64,000 nt of DNA from Dongia_A sp039808885. GTDB taxonomy: Bacteria; Pseudomonadota; Alphaproteobacteria; Dongiales; Dongiaceae. The stretch lies in contig JBDHTX010000012.1 in the NCBI GenBank assembly GCA_039808885.1, forward strand, positions 1 to 64,000, given 5' to 3'. Below the pieces are notes generated by a model, which saw nothing but the letters and a program-made list of their open reading frames with translations, did not search any database and was not told where the DNA came from. Shown in pieces: positions 7,688 through 16,371 of the stretch (its first letter is position 1; every line of letters begins with the position of its first letter). A program made the translations under genes and the position numbers.

Positions 7688-8359
7688 ATGACCCACTCGG
7701 CCGACCTCGAACACTCCTGGACCGCCAACGCCGCGAATTGGACGCGGGCGGTGCGGGACGGGCTGATCCCCAGCCGCAAGGCTGGCACAGACGCAGCCAT
7801 CGTCGCTGCGATTGCTGCGCGTGCGCCCAAGCGGCTGCTCGATGTCGGTTGCGGCGAGGGCTGGCTGTGCCGGGAGGCGCGCGCGCGAACCGGGTGCGAC
7901 TGCGTCGGCGTGGATTTCTCCGCCGATCTGGTGCGCGATGCGGCGGCGGCCGATGCCGAGGGACGCTATCGCGTGCTGTCCTATGCCGATCTGATTGCCG
8001 GGGCGCATGATCTCGCCGGCGGCTTCGACGCCATCGTCTTCAACTATGCTTTGTTCGAGGCGGATGTCGCGCCGCTGCTCCGCGCCGTGCGCGGGTTGCT
8101 GGCGCCGGGCGGGGCCGTCCTGATCCAGACGCTGCATCCGGATGTCTTCGCCGGCACGGAAGAAGGCTGGCGGGTCGAGGATTTCGCCGCGTTCCAGAGC
8201 CGGGACTGGACGCCGATGCCCTGGTACTACCGTTCGGTCGCGTCCTGGCGCGAGGCGATCGCGCGCACCGGTCTCGCGGTGATCGAGACGCGCGAGCCAC
8301 AGACCGCGGACGGGCGCATCCTGTCGCTGCTGTTCATTTGCGCGGCGGTGCAGCCATGA
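7688..8359 (+). CDS. Class I SAM-dependent methyltransferase
   Basis: 223 aa. The SAM-binding motif I is RLLDVGCGEGWL at 49-60. An acidic strand-2 end (GVDFSADLV) and a post-motif III region (LLAPGGAVLIQTLHP) follow. The substrate is unknown; the size and layout fit small-molecule (ubiE/BioC-like) methyltransferases. A longer reading from 7628 (MVGPGPAM...) is open, but its first residues are translated from the REP repeat, so the ATG at 7688 is preferred. It overlaps the next gene by 4 bases (ATGA). Confidence 0.82.
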   Translation: MTHSADLEHSWTANAANWTRAVRDGLIPSRKAGTDAAIVAAIAARAPKRLLDVGCGEGWLCREARARTGCDCVGVDFSADLVRDAAAADAEGRYRVLSYADLIAGAHDLAGGFDAIVFNYALFEADVAPLLRAVRGLLAPGGAVLIQTLHPDVFAGTEEGWRVEDFAAFQSRDWTPMPWYYRSVASWREAIARTGLAVIETREPQTADGRILSLLFICAAVQP

Positions 8360-9012
8360 GCGTCGCCAAGCTGTTCTGGCAGGACCCCTATCGCACGACG
8401 CTCGCCACGCAGGTCGCGACCGTCGCGGGCAACGACGTCACCCTGGCCGAGACGATCTTCTACGCTTTCTCCGGCGGGCAGGAGAGCGATGCCGGCAGCA
8501 TCGGCGGACGCCCGGTGCTCGCGGCGCGCAAGGAGGGGCGCGACATCCTCTATACGCTGGCGGAAGGCCACGGCCTGCAAGCCGGCGATCCTGTCACCAT
8601 CGAGATCGACTGGGCGCGGCGTTACAAGCTGATGCGCCTGCACCTCGCCGCCGAGATCATCCTGGAGCTCGCCTATCAGAACCTGCCGGGCATCGAGAAG
8701 GTCGGCGCCCATATCGCCGCGGACAAGGCGCGCATCGACTTCGCGTGGGAGCAGAACATCGCCAGTCTGTTCCCGATGATGCAGGAGAAGGCCGGCGCGC
8801 TCATCGCCGCCGATCATCCGATCGCCAGCGCCTTCAGCGACGAGGGCAATCAGCGCCGCTACTGGGAGATTGCCGGCTTCGCCAAGGTTCCGTGCGGCGG
8901 CACGCATCTGAAGCGCACCGGCGAGATCGGCGCGCTGACGCTGAAGCGCGTCAACATCGGCAAGGGCAAGGAGCGGATCGAGATCAGGGTGGGGGAACTG
9001 GCGGCGAGGTAG
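8356..9012 (+). CDS. Alanyl-tRNA editing protein, AlaX type
   Basis: 218 aa. It resembles free-standing editing domains that hydrolyse mischarged Ser- or Gly-tRNA(Ala). The N-terminal barrel (TIFYAFSGGQESDAG) and the CGGTH motif (C180, H184) match. The other half of the zinc site, normally HxxxH, reads HLAAE (H96, E100), so one ligand differs. The start overlaps the upstream methyltransferase stop, so they are probably coupled. The palindromic repeat at 9024-9113 follows 11 bp after the stop. Confidence 0.8.
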   Translation: MSVAKLFWQDPYRTTLATQVATVAGNDVTLAETIFYAFSGGQESDAGSIGGRPVLAARKEGRDILYTLAEGHGLQAGDPVTIEIDWARRYKLMRLHLAAEIILELAYQNLPGIEKVGAHIAADKARIDFAWEQNIASLFPMMQEKAGALIAADHPIASAFSDEGNQRRYWEIAGFAKVPCGGTHLKRTGEIGALTLKRVNIGKGKERIEIRVGELAAR

Positions 9013-9023
9013 GAGCACTGCAA

Positions 9024-9113
9024 CTGCCCCCACCCCCGCCCTCCCCCGTTCCGGGGGAGGGAGTCGCACTGAGTTCCCTCCCCCGGAACGGGGGAGGGTT
9101 AGGGCGGGGGCAG
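9024..9113 (+). repeat. GC-rich palindromic intergenic repeat
   Basis: A 90-bp inverted repeat with outer arms CTGCCCCC...GGGGGCAG and two internal hairpins built on CCCTCCCCCGTTCC and GGAACGGGGGAGGG. It sits between two convergent genes and could form a strong bidirectional terminator. It differs in sequence from the GTCAT-type REPINs elsewhere in the window. Confidence 0.85.
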
Positions 9114-9131
9114 CCACAAGCTCGATGTCGC

Positions 9132-10103
9132 TCAGCTATTCTCGCCCCTATACGCTCGATATACCGCCCAGGCCGTCGCCAGGTCCTCGTGGCCGCCGCC
9201 GCCCGACTTGAACCAGGTGATTTCCTCGTCGTTCAGGCGCTTCGGCTTTTCGTCGCGCGCGACCTGCTGCAGGTCGATGATGTTGCGCGGATCGAGCAGG
9301 CCGGCGGCGATCGGCTTGGTGAGGTCGCCGGCGACCTCGATGGTGGTGAAGCGCGCATCGACATAGTGCCGCACGGCCCGCAGCACGCAGGCATCGTCCG
9401 CCTCGCGCATGTCGGGCCGGTAGCTGCCGACGAGATCGATATGCGCGCCGCGCTTCAGCCAGGCGCCGCGCAGCACCGGATCGGCGGCCATGGTGGCGCA
9501 GGAGACGATATCGGCCTCGGCCACCGCCTTGCCCACTTCGCGGACCGGCTGGAACTCGACCTCGGGCAGATAGCGCTGGGCCTGTTCGATGGCCTGGCGC
9601 AGCGGCGCCGGGCTGCGGTTCCACCACAGCACCTTGCGGATCGGCCGGATGCTGCAATGCGCCTCGACCAGATGCGGCGCCAGCGCCCCCGCCCCCATCA
9701 TGCACAGGACCGAAGCGTCCGTGCGCGCCAGCCAGTCGGCGGCGGCCGCCGAATTGGCCGCCGTCTTGCGCAGGGTCAGCATGGCGCCGTCCATGCCGCA
9801 GAGCGTCTCGCCGGTCTGGCCGTCGAACAGCAGATAGGCGCCCTGCACGCTCGCCAGGTTGCGCTGGGCGTTGCCGGGAAAGACGTTGGCGATCTTGATG
9901 CCGAAGCAGCGGTCGAACTGCCAGGCCGGCAGCATCAGCCAGTCATTCTGTGCGCTGGCGTCCGGCCCGCCCTCCTTCGCCGGCTGCGACAGCAGCAGGC
10001 GCTCGACCAGATCGGTGCCATCGCGGTTCATCGCCTGGATCGCCGGCACCAAGGCGGCGAAATCGCCACAATGCCGCACCGTCTCCGCGCCCAGCCACAA
10101 CAT
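9132..10103 (-). CDS. Ornithine cyclodeaminase / mu-crystallin family protein
   Basis: 323 aa. The family binds NAD(P)H and includes ornithine cyclodeaminase, alanine dehydrogenase and ketimine reductases. The dinucleotide-binding region is MMGAGALAPHLVEAH. The catalytic-type Lys lies in CFGIKIANVFPGN (Lys70). LVGSYRPDMREADD is a typical late block. It starts 2 bp after the stop of the flavin oxidoreductase, so the two form one unit. A role in degrading an imino acid or N-methylated proline-like compound is an inference from that pairing. Confidence 0.87.
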   Translation of the reverse strand: MLWLGAETVRHCGDFAALVPAIQAMNRDGTDLVERLLLSQPAKEGGPDASAQNDWLMLPAWQFDRCFGIKIANVFPGNAQRNLASVQGAYLLFDGQTGETLCGMDGAMLTLRKTAANSAAAADWLARTDASVLCMMGAGALAPHLVEAHCSIRPIRKVLWWNRSPAPLRQAIEQAQRYLPEVEFQPVREVGKAVAEADIVSCATMAADPVLRGAWLKRGAHIDLVGSYRPDMREADDACVLRAVRHYVDARFTTIEVAGDLTKPIAAGLLDPRNIIDLQQVARDEKPKRLNDEEITWFKSGGGGHEDLATAWAVYRAYRGENS

Positions 10104-10105
10104 CG

Positions 10106-12088
10106 CTAGACCGCCATGCCGGCGCGGCGCGCGTCATAGAGCGCCGCCGCCGCGTGGCGCGCGGCGATGCAGTCGCCGATGGTCACCGCCGCGATGCCCT
10201 TCGCCTGCAGCTCGCGCACCAGGGCATCGTTGGCGACGTTGGTGAGCGAAGTGACCACGTCATCGGCTTCGATCACCGTCTCGCTGCCGTCGAGCAGGCT
10301 GACGATCTTCGCCTTGCCGTCCTTCCAGTCCGCCAGCGCCGATTCGACCAGGAACCTGGCGCCGAGCTTCGCCAGGCGCGCGCGCAGCGGCCCCTCGACC
10401 GCGGTGCGCGTCAGCTCCTTTGCCACCATCGGGTCGGGCGTGACGATGGTGACCTGGTGTCCCGCTTCGGCGAGGTGCCACGCCGTGCCGGCGCCTTTCC
10501 AGTTGCCGCCCTCGTCCAGCACGATCACGCGCTTGCCGAGCCGCGCCTCGCGCGCCATCACCGCCTCGGCGGAATGCACGCGCGGCCCGCGCAAGGCCGC
10601 GTCGGCCGTCTCGCTCAGCCAATAGCGCTGGGTCGGCGCCTCGGTCGGGAGCGAGCCGGTGGCGAGGATCACCGTGTCGTAGTGCTGGGCGGCGATGTCG
10701 TCGGCCTCGACATAGGTGTTGCGCTTGACCTCCACCTGCAGCTTCTCGAGCTGGCCTTCCAGCCAGTCGAGGAAATCGGTGATCTGCGCCCTGCGCGGCT
10801 GCAAGCCCGCCAGGCGGAACTGGCCGCCCAGCTTGTCGGAGGCTTCCGCCAGGGTGACGCGATGGCCGCGCTCGGCGGCGACGCGCGCGGCTTCAAGCCC
10901 GGCCGGGCCGCCGCCCACGACCAGCACGCGTTTCGGGCTGGGCGCCGGCGTGAAGCGGTCGCCGCCCCACTCGAACTCGCGGCCCGCCGACGGATTGATC
11001 AGGCAGGAGATGTGATAGTCGCGCGAGCGGCGGCCCCAGCACATCTGGTTGCAGGAGAGGCACGGGCGGATGTCGGCGGCGCGCTCGGCCTTCGCCTTGT
11101 TCACCCAATGCGGATCGGCGATCTGGCCGCGCACGATGGAGACGGTGTCGGCCTGGCCGGAGGAAATCAGGTAGTTGGCGTTGTCCGGCGTGCGGATGTG
11201 GCTCTCCGCCTGGATGCGCAGGTTCTTCGCCACCTTCTTCATCGCCTCGGCATAGGGCGCGCCGAGCTTGTCCTCGTAGATCGCCGGCGGGATGATCTTG
11301 GTGAAGTCGAAATAGCTGCCGGTGCCGATGGTGACGTAGTCGCAGAGGTGATGCCGGTCGAGCCAGGCGACCACCTCCTGCAGCATCTCCACCGATTGCA
11401 CGTCGGGCCGCGTGGAATCGATGCTGACGGCCATGCCGATGACGAAATCCTCGCCGCAGGCCCGCCGGATCGCGGTCAGCACCTCGTCGGAGAAGCGCAT
11501 GCGGTTCGCGAAGCTGCCGCCGTATTTGTCGTCGCGTCGGTTGGTCACCGGCGACCAGAACTGCTCGATGAGCGCGTTATAGGCGGCCATCAGCTCGCAG
11601 CCGTCATAGCCGCAGGCCTTGGCCCGCGCGGCGCAGCGGGCGAAGGCGGCGACGATCTCGTCGATCTCCGCGTGGGTCATGGCGTGGCTGCCGTCGGAAT
11701 CGTGCATCGAGGGCAGGCCGGAGGGCGACCAGTTGTAGGAAAGCGAGTTGTCCCAGTCGCCATGCGCGCCGACATGGTAGAGCTGCTGCAGGATATGCGC
11801 GCCCTCCGCATGCACGGCCTCGGTGATCTTGCGGAAATGCGGGATGACGGAATCGTCGTCGGCGCGGAAATTGCCGCGCGTCAGCACCGCCGTGCGGTGG
11901 ATCGGAATCGGCTCGACCACGATCATCGCGGCACCGCCCATGGCGCGCTCGCGGTAGTAGCCGAGATGGCGGTCCCCCGGCAGGCCGTCGACGCTCATGT
12001 TCGCGGTGTGCGAACCGAACACGATGCGGTTGCGCAGGGTGAGATGCCGCAATTGCAGCGGTTGAAAGATCGCCTGATGCAGATGCAT
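10106..12088 (-). CDS. FMN/FAD and 4Fe-4S NADH:flavin oxidoreductase (2,4-dienoyl-CoA reductase / N-methylproline demethylase type)
   Basis: 660 aa. Three parts are visible. Residues 1-340 form an old-yellow-enzyme TIM barrel (RNRIVFGSHTANM, QLYHVGAHGDW). A 4Fe-4S cluster is formed by C343, C346, C350 and C362. The C-terminal half has FAD and NAD(P)H folds (VLVVGGGPAGLEAARVAAERGH at about 388-409, shortened here to its core GGGPAG). This layout occurs in 2,4-dienoyl-CoA reductase and in amine or betaine demethylases. HVGAHGD replaces the HAG-type block of dienoyl-CoA reductase, which favours a demethylase. GGAGGGG upstream supports the start. Confidence 0.85.
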   Translation of the reverse strand: MHLHQAIFQPLQLRHLTLRNRIVFGSHTANMSVDGLPGDRHLGYYRERAMGGAAMIVVEPIPIHRTAVLTRGNFRADDDSVIPHFRKITEAVHAEGAHILQQLYHVGAHGDWDNSLSYNWSPSGLPSMHDSDGSHAMTHAEIDEIVAAFARCAARAKACGYDGCELMAAYNALIEQFWSPVTNRRDDKYGGSFANRMRFSDEVLTAIRRACGEDFVIGMAVSIDSTRPDVQSVEMLQEVVAWLDRHHLCDYVTIGTGSYFDFTKIIPPAIYEDKLGAPYAEAMKKVAKNLRIQAESHIRTPDNANYLISSGQADTVSIVRGQIADPHWVNKAKAERAADIRPCLSCNQMCWGRRSRDYHISCLINPSAGREFEWGGDRFTPAPSPKRVLVVGGGPAGLEAARVAAERGHRVTLAEASDKLGGQFRLAGLQPRRAQITDFLDWLEGQLEKLQVEVKRNTYVEADDIAAQHYDTVILATGSLPTEAPTQRYWLSETADAALRGPRVHSAEAVMAREARLGKRVIVLDEGGNWKGAGTAWHLAEAGHQVTIVTPDPMVAKELTRTAVEGPLRARLAKLGARFLVESALADWKDGKAKIVSLLDGSETVIEADDVVTSLTNVANDALVRELQAKGIAAVTIGDCIAARHAAAALYDARRAGMAV

Positions 12089-12146
12089 GCCGTCCCCTCC
12101 CAGATCCGCGCAAGCTTAGCGCGGGCCGGGCGCAGGCGTTAGCACG

Positions 12147-12692
12147 CTAGCGACGGCGCATCGTCTCCAGAGCGGCGCGGGCGAAGCGGTTGACCCGGGC
12201 CGCCGGCAGGTCCTCCGGCTGGTAGCGCGGCGCCACCACCGAGAGCAGCATGTCGACATGCCGGCCATCCGCCGCCAGCGGGCAGACCAGGGCCTCGAAA
12301 CTGAGGCTGCGTCCGTTGGCGGGCGAGAAGCGCCGCATGGCGTGGACCGGGCGGCCGGTGGCGATGGCGGCCGACGCCGCGTCGTCCTCCGCCGAGCCGA
12401 GGTCGATCATCTCGCCGGTGGCATCCCGGCCCATGATCTCCACATGCAGGCTGCCAACCACCCGGTAGCGCAGCCGCTCGGCGCCGCCGGAGGCATCGCG
12501 CGTGACTTCGATCAGGCTCAGCGCCGGCAGCGCGCCGGGCAGCAGATCGGCCAGCTCGACCGGGTCGATATCGGCGCGCGCCGGCAGGCAGCCCTTGCCC
12601 GCCGCCCGGGCCTGCCAATAGGCGAAGACCCGGCGCAGCAGCGGATTGTCGATCTGCCGTTCATGCTCGACGATCAGGGAGTCTCGAACCAT
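12147..12692 (-). CDS. PAS-domain protein (PAS_5 type)
   Basis: 181 aa. It has the layout of small alphaproteobacterial PAS_5 proteins: an opening helix (NPLLRRVFAYWQARAAGKGCLPARADIDP), then PALSLIEV, then LRYRVVGSLHVEIMGRDATG, and a C-terminal beta strand pair. There is no output domain, so it is a stand-alone sensor or an uncharacterised regulator. A TTG six bases further up is in frame, but AGGA sits 9 bases before the ATG at 12692, so that start is chosen. A related gene lies at 23728-24261. Confidence 0.8.
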   Translation of the reverse strand: MVRDSLIVEHERQIDNPLLRRVFAYWQARAAGKGCLPARADIDPVELADLLPGALPALSLIEVTRDASGGAERLRYRVVGSLHVEIMGRDATGEMIDLGSAEDDAASAAIATGRPVHAMRRFSPANGRSLSFEALVCPLAADGRHVDMLLSVVAPRYQPEDLPAARVNRFARAALETMRRR

Positions 12693-12805
12693 AGACAATT
12701 TTCCTAAGACGGATAGTTAACCGACCGGTCAACTTCTTGCCGTCTATGACAATATGGTGTGTGTGGGATTGTGTTGCAGTGACCCGTCTCACAAGAAAGC
12801 GTGAG

Positions 12806-14035
12806 TCAGCCCTGCGCAAGGCTCCTGGCTTGACCCAGGCACTGGCCGTGATCCCCTTGGAAATCCTGGGAAATCCACCATTCTTCCACAGCGCGCAGGA
12901 TCTCGCCGACACGCGGCCCCTTGTCGATGCCGAGCCTCAGGATATCCGCCCCGGCCAGCGGGAAGCGCGGCCTCGGCCAGGTCCTGACCTGGTCCAGGGC
13001 CTGCCGCCCCGCCTGCCCGGTCGCTTCCTCGGGCCAGTCCAGCAGCAGCCGGTCGAGCGCCCCGTCATTGCCCCAGGCATAGACCTGCCGCCGCACCGCC
13101 TGCGGACTGCCGGCATCGAAGGGTGCCCGCGGCGCGTCGAGCGCGATGATCCGGTCGCTCTCCGCCCGCGACAGCTTCAGCGTCTCCGCCACCTGCGCGC
13201 CGCAGCCGGTCATGGTCAGCGCCGCCAGGCGCCGGATCGCGTCCGGGTCGACGCCATAACGGTGCTCCAGCTCGGCCACCGAGCGCAGGCGGTCCAGCGT
13301 CGTGGACCAGGGCAGGAAATGCTGCACGATGCCGAGGGCGAGCATCTCGCCCCAGATCTCCGGGCCGCGCCGCGCGGTGAGCAGGCGCAAAGTCTCCTGG
13401 CGCAGCCTTTCGCCCGACAGGCTCTTCAAATTCGGCGCCAGGGCCTGCGCCGCCGCGATCGCCGCCGCATCGAATCCGCCGGCGGCATAATCCGCGTGAA
13501 AGCGGAAGAACCGCAGCAGGCGCAGGAAGTCTTCCGTGATGCGCTGCGTCGCGTCGCCGACGAAGCGGACGCGGCCGGCGCCAAGATCGGCCAGGCCGTC
13601 GAAATAGTCATGCACCTGGCCGTCCGCATCGGCGGAGAGCGCGTTGATGGTGAGGTCGCGCCGCGCCGCGTCGGCCTGCCAGTCATCGGTGAAGGCGACC
13701 TTGGCGCGCCGGCCATCGGTCTCGAGATCGAGGCGCAAGGTGGTGACCTCGACGCCCTTGCCTTCGGCGACGGCGGTGATGGTGCCGTGCTCGATGCCGG
13801 TCGGCACCGCTTTCAGCCCCGCCTTCTCCAGCAGTTCCGTCACGCGCTGCGGCGACAGCGGCGTCGCAATGTCGATGTCGCGGATCGGCCGGCCGACCAG
13901 CGCGTCGCGCACGCACCCCCCCACGAAGCGCGCCTGGTCGCCTTCGGCCGTCAGCGCCCGCATCACATGGGCGGCGGGGCCTTCCTTCATCCAGGGCTGC
14001 GGCAGACGGTGCAGATCGGGTTGGGTCGTGGCCAT
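12806..14035 (-). CDS. cca: CCA tRNA nucleotidyltransferase
   Basis: 409 aa. It adds or repairs the 3' CCA end of tRNAs. The class II nucleotidyltransferase head is clear: RFVGGCVRDALVGRPIRDIDI gives the GGxVRD and DxD metal-binding residues, then ARRDLTINAL and the RRF-type LLRFFRFHADYA. It is the last gene of a chain with DUF1285 and NUDIX genes, and its ATG overlaps the NUDIX stop by one base (TGATG). The length and C-terminal domain are normal for alphaproteobacteria. Confidence 0.93.
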   Translation of the reverse strand: MATTQPDLHRLPQPWMKEGPAAHVMRALTAEGDQARFVGGCVRDALVGRPIRDIDIATPLSPQRVTELLEKAGLKAVPTGIEHGTITAVAEGKGVEVTTLRLDLETDGRRAKVAFTDDWQADAARRDLTINALSADADGQVHDYFDGLADLGAGRVRFVGDATQRITEDFLRLLRFFRFHADYAAGGFDAAAIAAAQALAPNLKSLSGERLRQETLRLLTARRGPEIWGEMLALGIVQHFLPWSTTLDRLRSVAELEHRYGVDPDAIRRLAALTMTGCGAQVAETLKLSRAESDRIIALDAPRAPFDAGSPQAVRRQVYAWGNDGALDRLLLDWPEEATGQAGRQALDQVRTWPRPRFPLAGADILRLGIDKGPRVGEILRAVEEWWISQDFQGDHGQCLGQARSLAQG

Positions 14036-14694
14036 CAGGATCGCGGCTCCGCCTCGAGCGCACCCAGCACTTCGACCAGGTTGTTGAGCATGCCGGCGGT
14101 GGCGCCCCAGATGTAATACTCGCCCCAGGGGAAGGCGTAGAAGAAGCGCTCGCGGCCCTGGTACATGCGGCTTTCCAGCTTGCGGCTGGCCGGATCGAGG
14201 AAGAAGCCCAGCGGCACCTCGAACACCTCGGCGACTTCGAAGGGATCGGGGCGATAGGCCGCCGGCGGCGCCACGAATCCGACGCAGGGCGTCACCTCGA
14301 AACCGGTGCGCGTCACATAGGTGTCGAGCCGGCCGATCATCTCGACCTGGGCCCGCGGCAGGCCGACCTCCTCCTCCGCCTCGCGCAGGGCGGCCGCGGC
14401 GGCATCGGCATCGTGCGGGTCGACGCGGCCGCCGGGAAAGCTGATCTGCCCGGCGTGATCGGTCAGGTGCGGCGTGCGCTTGGTGAGCAGGATCTGCAGG
14501 CCCTGCGGCCGCTCTACCAGCCCGACCAGCACGGCCGCGGGAATCAAGCGCGTCTCCGCCGCGGGCCTCAGATCCGGATTGAGATCGTCGTCGCCGCGGC
14601 GTGGCGGCATCGCGGGCGCGGTGCCGACCGGCGCCGCTCGCCGGCCCGGTGGCGGCGCGGCGGCGAAGCGCTGGCTGATGAGCATGCGTTGCAT
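14035..14694 (-). CDS. NUDIX hydrolase, CoA pyrophosphatase type
   Basis: 219 aa. The NUDIX box starts at about residue 88: GGRVDPHDAD, then LREAEEEVGL, giving the G-x5-E-x7-RE-x2-EE pattern with metal-binding glutamates. Upstream is the CoA-diphosphatase (UPF0035-like) signature LTKRTPHLTDHAGQISFPGG, so it likely cleaves CoA or acyl-CoA to phosphopantetheine and ADP. The chosen ATG overlaps the DUF1285 stop by one base, matching the tight packing of this chain. A longer in-frame reading upstream lies inside DUF1285 and is not favoured. Confidence 0.9.
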   Translation of the reverse strand: MQRMLISQRFAAAPPPGRRAAPVGTAPAMPPRRGDDDLNPDLRPAAETRLIPAAVLVGLVERPQGLQILLTKRTPHLTDHAGQISFPGGRVDPHDADAAAAALREAEEEVGLPRAQVEMIGRLDTYVTRTGFEVTPCVGFVAPPAAYRPDPFEVAEVFEVPLGFFLDPASRKLESRMYQGRERFFYAFPWGEYYIWGATAGMLNNLVEVLGALEAEPRS

Positions 14695-15248
14695 CAATGG
14701 GCCGTGCTTTCGGCCGGGACGGCGTCGAGATCGCCGAGCTGGCCCAGGACAAAGAACTGACCACGGCTCCATACGCCCAGCTGATCGAGTCCGTCGACAT
14801 GCCGCACCGCGCCCAGATCGACCAGGTGATAGAAGACCGGGCGCAGGATCAGCGCCTCCAGCCCCGGCCGGACCAGGACATAGGGACTCGGTTCTCCCCC
14901 CTCCCGATGGTAGGAGACCCGGATCGGGTGGTCGCAATCGGCAATCACAAAATCGTCAAGATTGGTGCGGAAAGTGAGCTCCTGGTCGGCGCCGCTGCCG
15001 GAGGCTGTCACCTCGACGGCGGTAAACGGAGCGTCATCGACCTGGATGCGGCCGCGCTCGACCGGGGTGACCAACCAGTATTCCCCGGTTTCGGCGCGCC
15101 GCAGCACGCTGGAGAACAGTTTGACCAGGGGTTTCCGGTTGATCGGCGAGCCGCGGTAGAACCATGTCCCGTCCCGGGCAATGCGCATGTCGAAGTCGCC
15201 GCAACGCGGTAAATCGGCAAGATCGGGCCCGGACTCTGGGTTGGACAT
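14694..15248 (-). CDS. DUF1285 family protein
   Basis: 184 aa cytoplasmic protein of unknown function. Recognisable family blocks are CGDFDMRIARDGTWFYRGSPI, PLVKLFSSVLRR (here RKPLVKLFSS) and GEYWLVTPVERGRIQVDDAPF. It heads the DUF1285-NUDIX-cca chain and is divergent from moxR, with 66 bp between the starts. In alphaproteobacteria this gene commonly accompanies the MoxR/DUF58 block, so the link is probably conserved, but that is from memory of genome context. The ATG at 15248 is preferred over a TTG at 15275. Confidence 0.82.
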   Translation of the reverse strand: MSNPESGPDLADLPRCGDFDMRIARDGTWFYRGSPINRKPLVKLFSSVLRRAETGEYWLVTPVERGRIQVDDAPFTAVEVTASGSGADQELTFRTNLDDFVIADCDHPIRVSYHREGGEPSPYVLVRPGLEALILRPVFYHLVDLGAVRHVDGLDQLGVWSRGQFFVLGQLGDLDAVPAESTAH

Positions 15249-15256
15249 GGCGGCCG

Positions 15257-15285
15257 TTAACGGTTTACCCTGCAAGGCATATTAC
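15257..15285 (+). promoter_or_regulatory. Candidate promoter for the moxR operon
   Basis: -35 TTAACG (15257-15262), 17-bp spacer, -10 TATTAC (15280-15285), each matching 4 of 6 consensus bases. The transcript would begin about 20-25 bases before the ribosome binding site AGAGGTGA of moxR. Confidence 0.4.
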
Positions 15286-15314
15286 GAGAGCTGTCCTAAG
15301 AGGTGAAGCTAGCC

Positions 15315-16346
15315 ATGACTGAAGGGCATATTTCGACGACTTCCCAAGGACCTAGCGCAAATCCAAGCCCCGGCGACCTGGCCGGCGTGATCGACAGCCT
15401 CAGCCAGCGCATCGAGCTGGTCCGGCGCCAGCTCGGCCAGGTGATTTTCGGCCAGGAACAGACGGTTGAGCAGGCGCTGATCTCGATCCTGTCCGGCGGC
15501 CACGTGCTGCTGATCGGCGTGCCGGGCCTGGCCAAGACCAAGCTTGTCGACTCACTCGGCACCGTGCTCGGCCTGCAGGCGAACCGCGTGCAATGCACCC
15601 CCGATCTGATGCCGGCCGACATCGTCGGCTCGGAAGTGCTGGAGGAAGGCGAGAGCGGCCGCCGCTCGTTCCGCTTCATCAAGGGGCCGGTCTTCTGCCA
15701 GCTGCTGATGGCCGACGAAATCAACCGCGCCAGCCCGCGCACGCAATCGGCGCTGCTGCAGGCGATGCAGGAGCGCAAGGTCTCGGTCGCCGGCCACACC
15801 TACGCCCTGCCCGAGCCGTTCCATGTCCTCGCCACCCAGAACCCGCTGGAGCAGGAAGGCACCTATCCGCTGCCCGAGGCGCAGCTCGACCGCTTCCTGC
15901 TGCAGATCGACGTCGACTATCCGACGCCGGATGCCGAGCGGCAGATGCTGATCGTCACCACCGGCGCCAATGAGGCGGGCCTCACCCGCATCCTGGCGCC
16001 GGAAGATGTGATGTCGGCGCAGCGCCTGGTGCGCCGCATGCCGGTGGGCGAGAAGGTCGTTGATGCGATCCTGAAACTCGTGCGCGCCGGCCGACCGGAA
16101 CTGTCCGCGATCAGGGACGTGAAGGAAGGCCTCGCCTGGGGACCGGGTCCGCGCGCCGGCCAGGCCCTGATGCTGGCGACACGCGCACGCGCCTTGATCC
16201 AGGGACGCTTCAGCCCGTCGATCGACGACGTGGTGGCGCTCGCGCATCCGGTCCTGCGCCATCGCATCGCGCTCACCTACGGCGCCCGCGCCGAGGGCGC
16301 GACGCCCAAGGCGATCATCGATCGCCTGATCGCCGAGATCGGTTAG
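15315..16346 (+). CDS. MoxR-family AAA+ ATPase
   Basis: 343 aa. MoxR ATPases act as chaperones for assembly or maturation of partner complexes. Walker A is GVPGLAKTK (68-76). Walker B with the MoxR-specific extension is LLMADEINRASPRTQSALLQAM. Sensor 1 follows in HVLATQNPLEQEGTYPLPEAQLDRF. The ATG at 15315 is chosen because AGAGGTGA lies just upstream; a GTG at 15303 is inside that site. First gene of a four-gene operon with DUF58, BatA/DUF4159 and a large membrane protein. Confidence 0.93.
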   Translation: MTEGHISTTSQGPSANPSPGDLAGVIDSLSQRIELVRRQLGQVIFGQEQTVEQALISILSGGHVLLIGVPGLAKTKLVDSLGTVLGLQANRVQCTPDLMPADIVGSEVLEEGESGRRSFRFIKGPVFCQLLMADEINRASPRTQSALLQAMQERKVSVAGHTYALPEPFHVLATQNPLEQEGTYPLPEAQLDRFLLQIDVDYPTPDAERQMLIVTTGANEAGLTRILAPEDVMSAQRLVRRMPVGEKVVDAILKLVRAGRPELSAIRDVKEGLAWGPGPRAGQALMLATRARALIQGRFSPSIDDVVALAHPVLRHRIALTYGARAEGATPKAIIDRLIAEIG

Positions 16347-16371
16347 GCGCAGCGCAGACATCCAGGCCAGC

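Noticed and set aside
12716..12733. Imperfect palindrome GTTAACCGACCGGTCAAC upstream of the first PAS gene
   Set aside because: Only 14 of 18 positions pair and the spacing to promoter elements is poor; it is not strong enough to call an operator.
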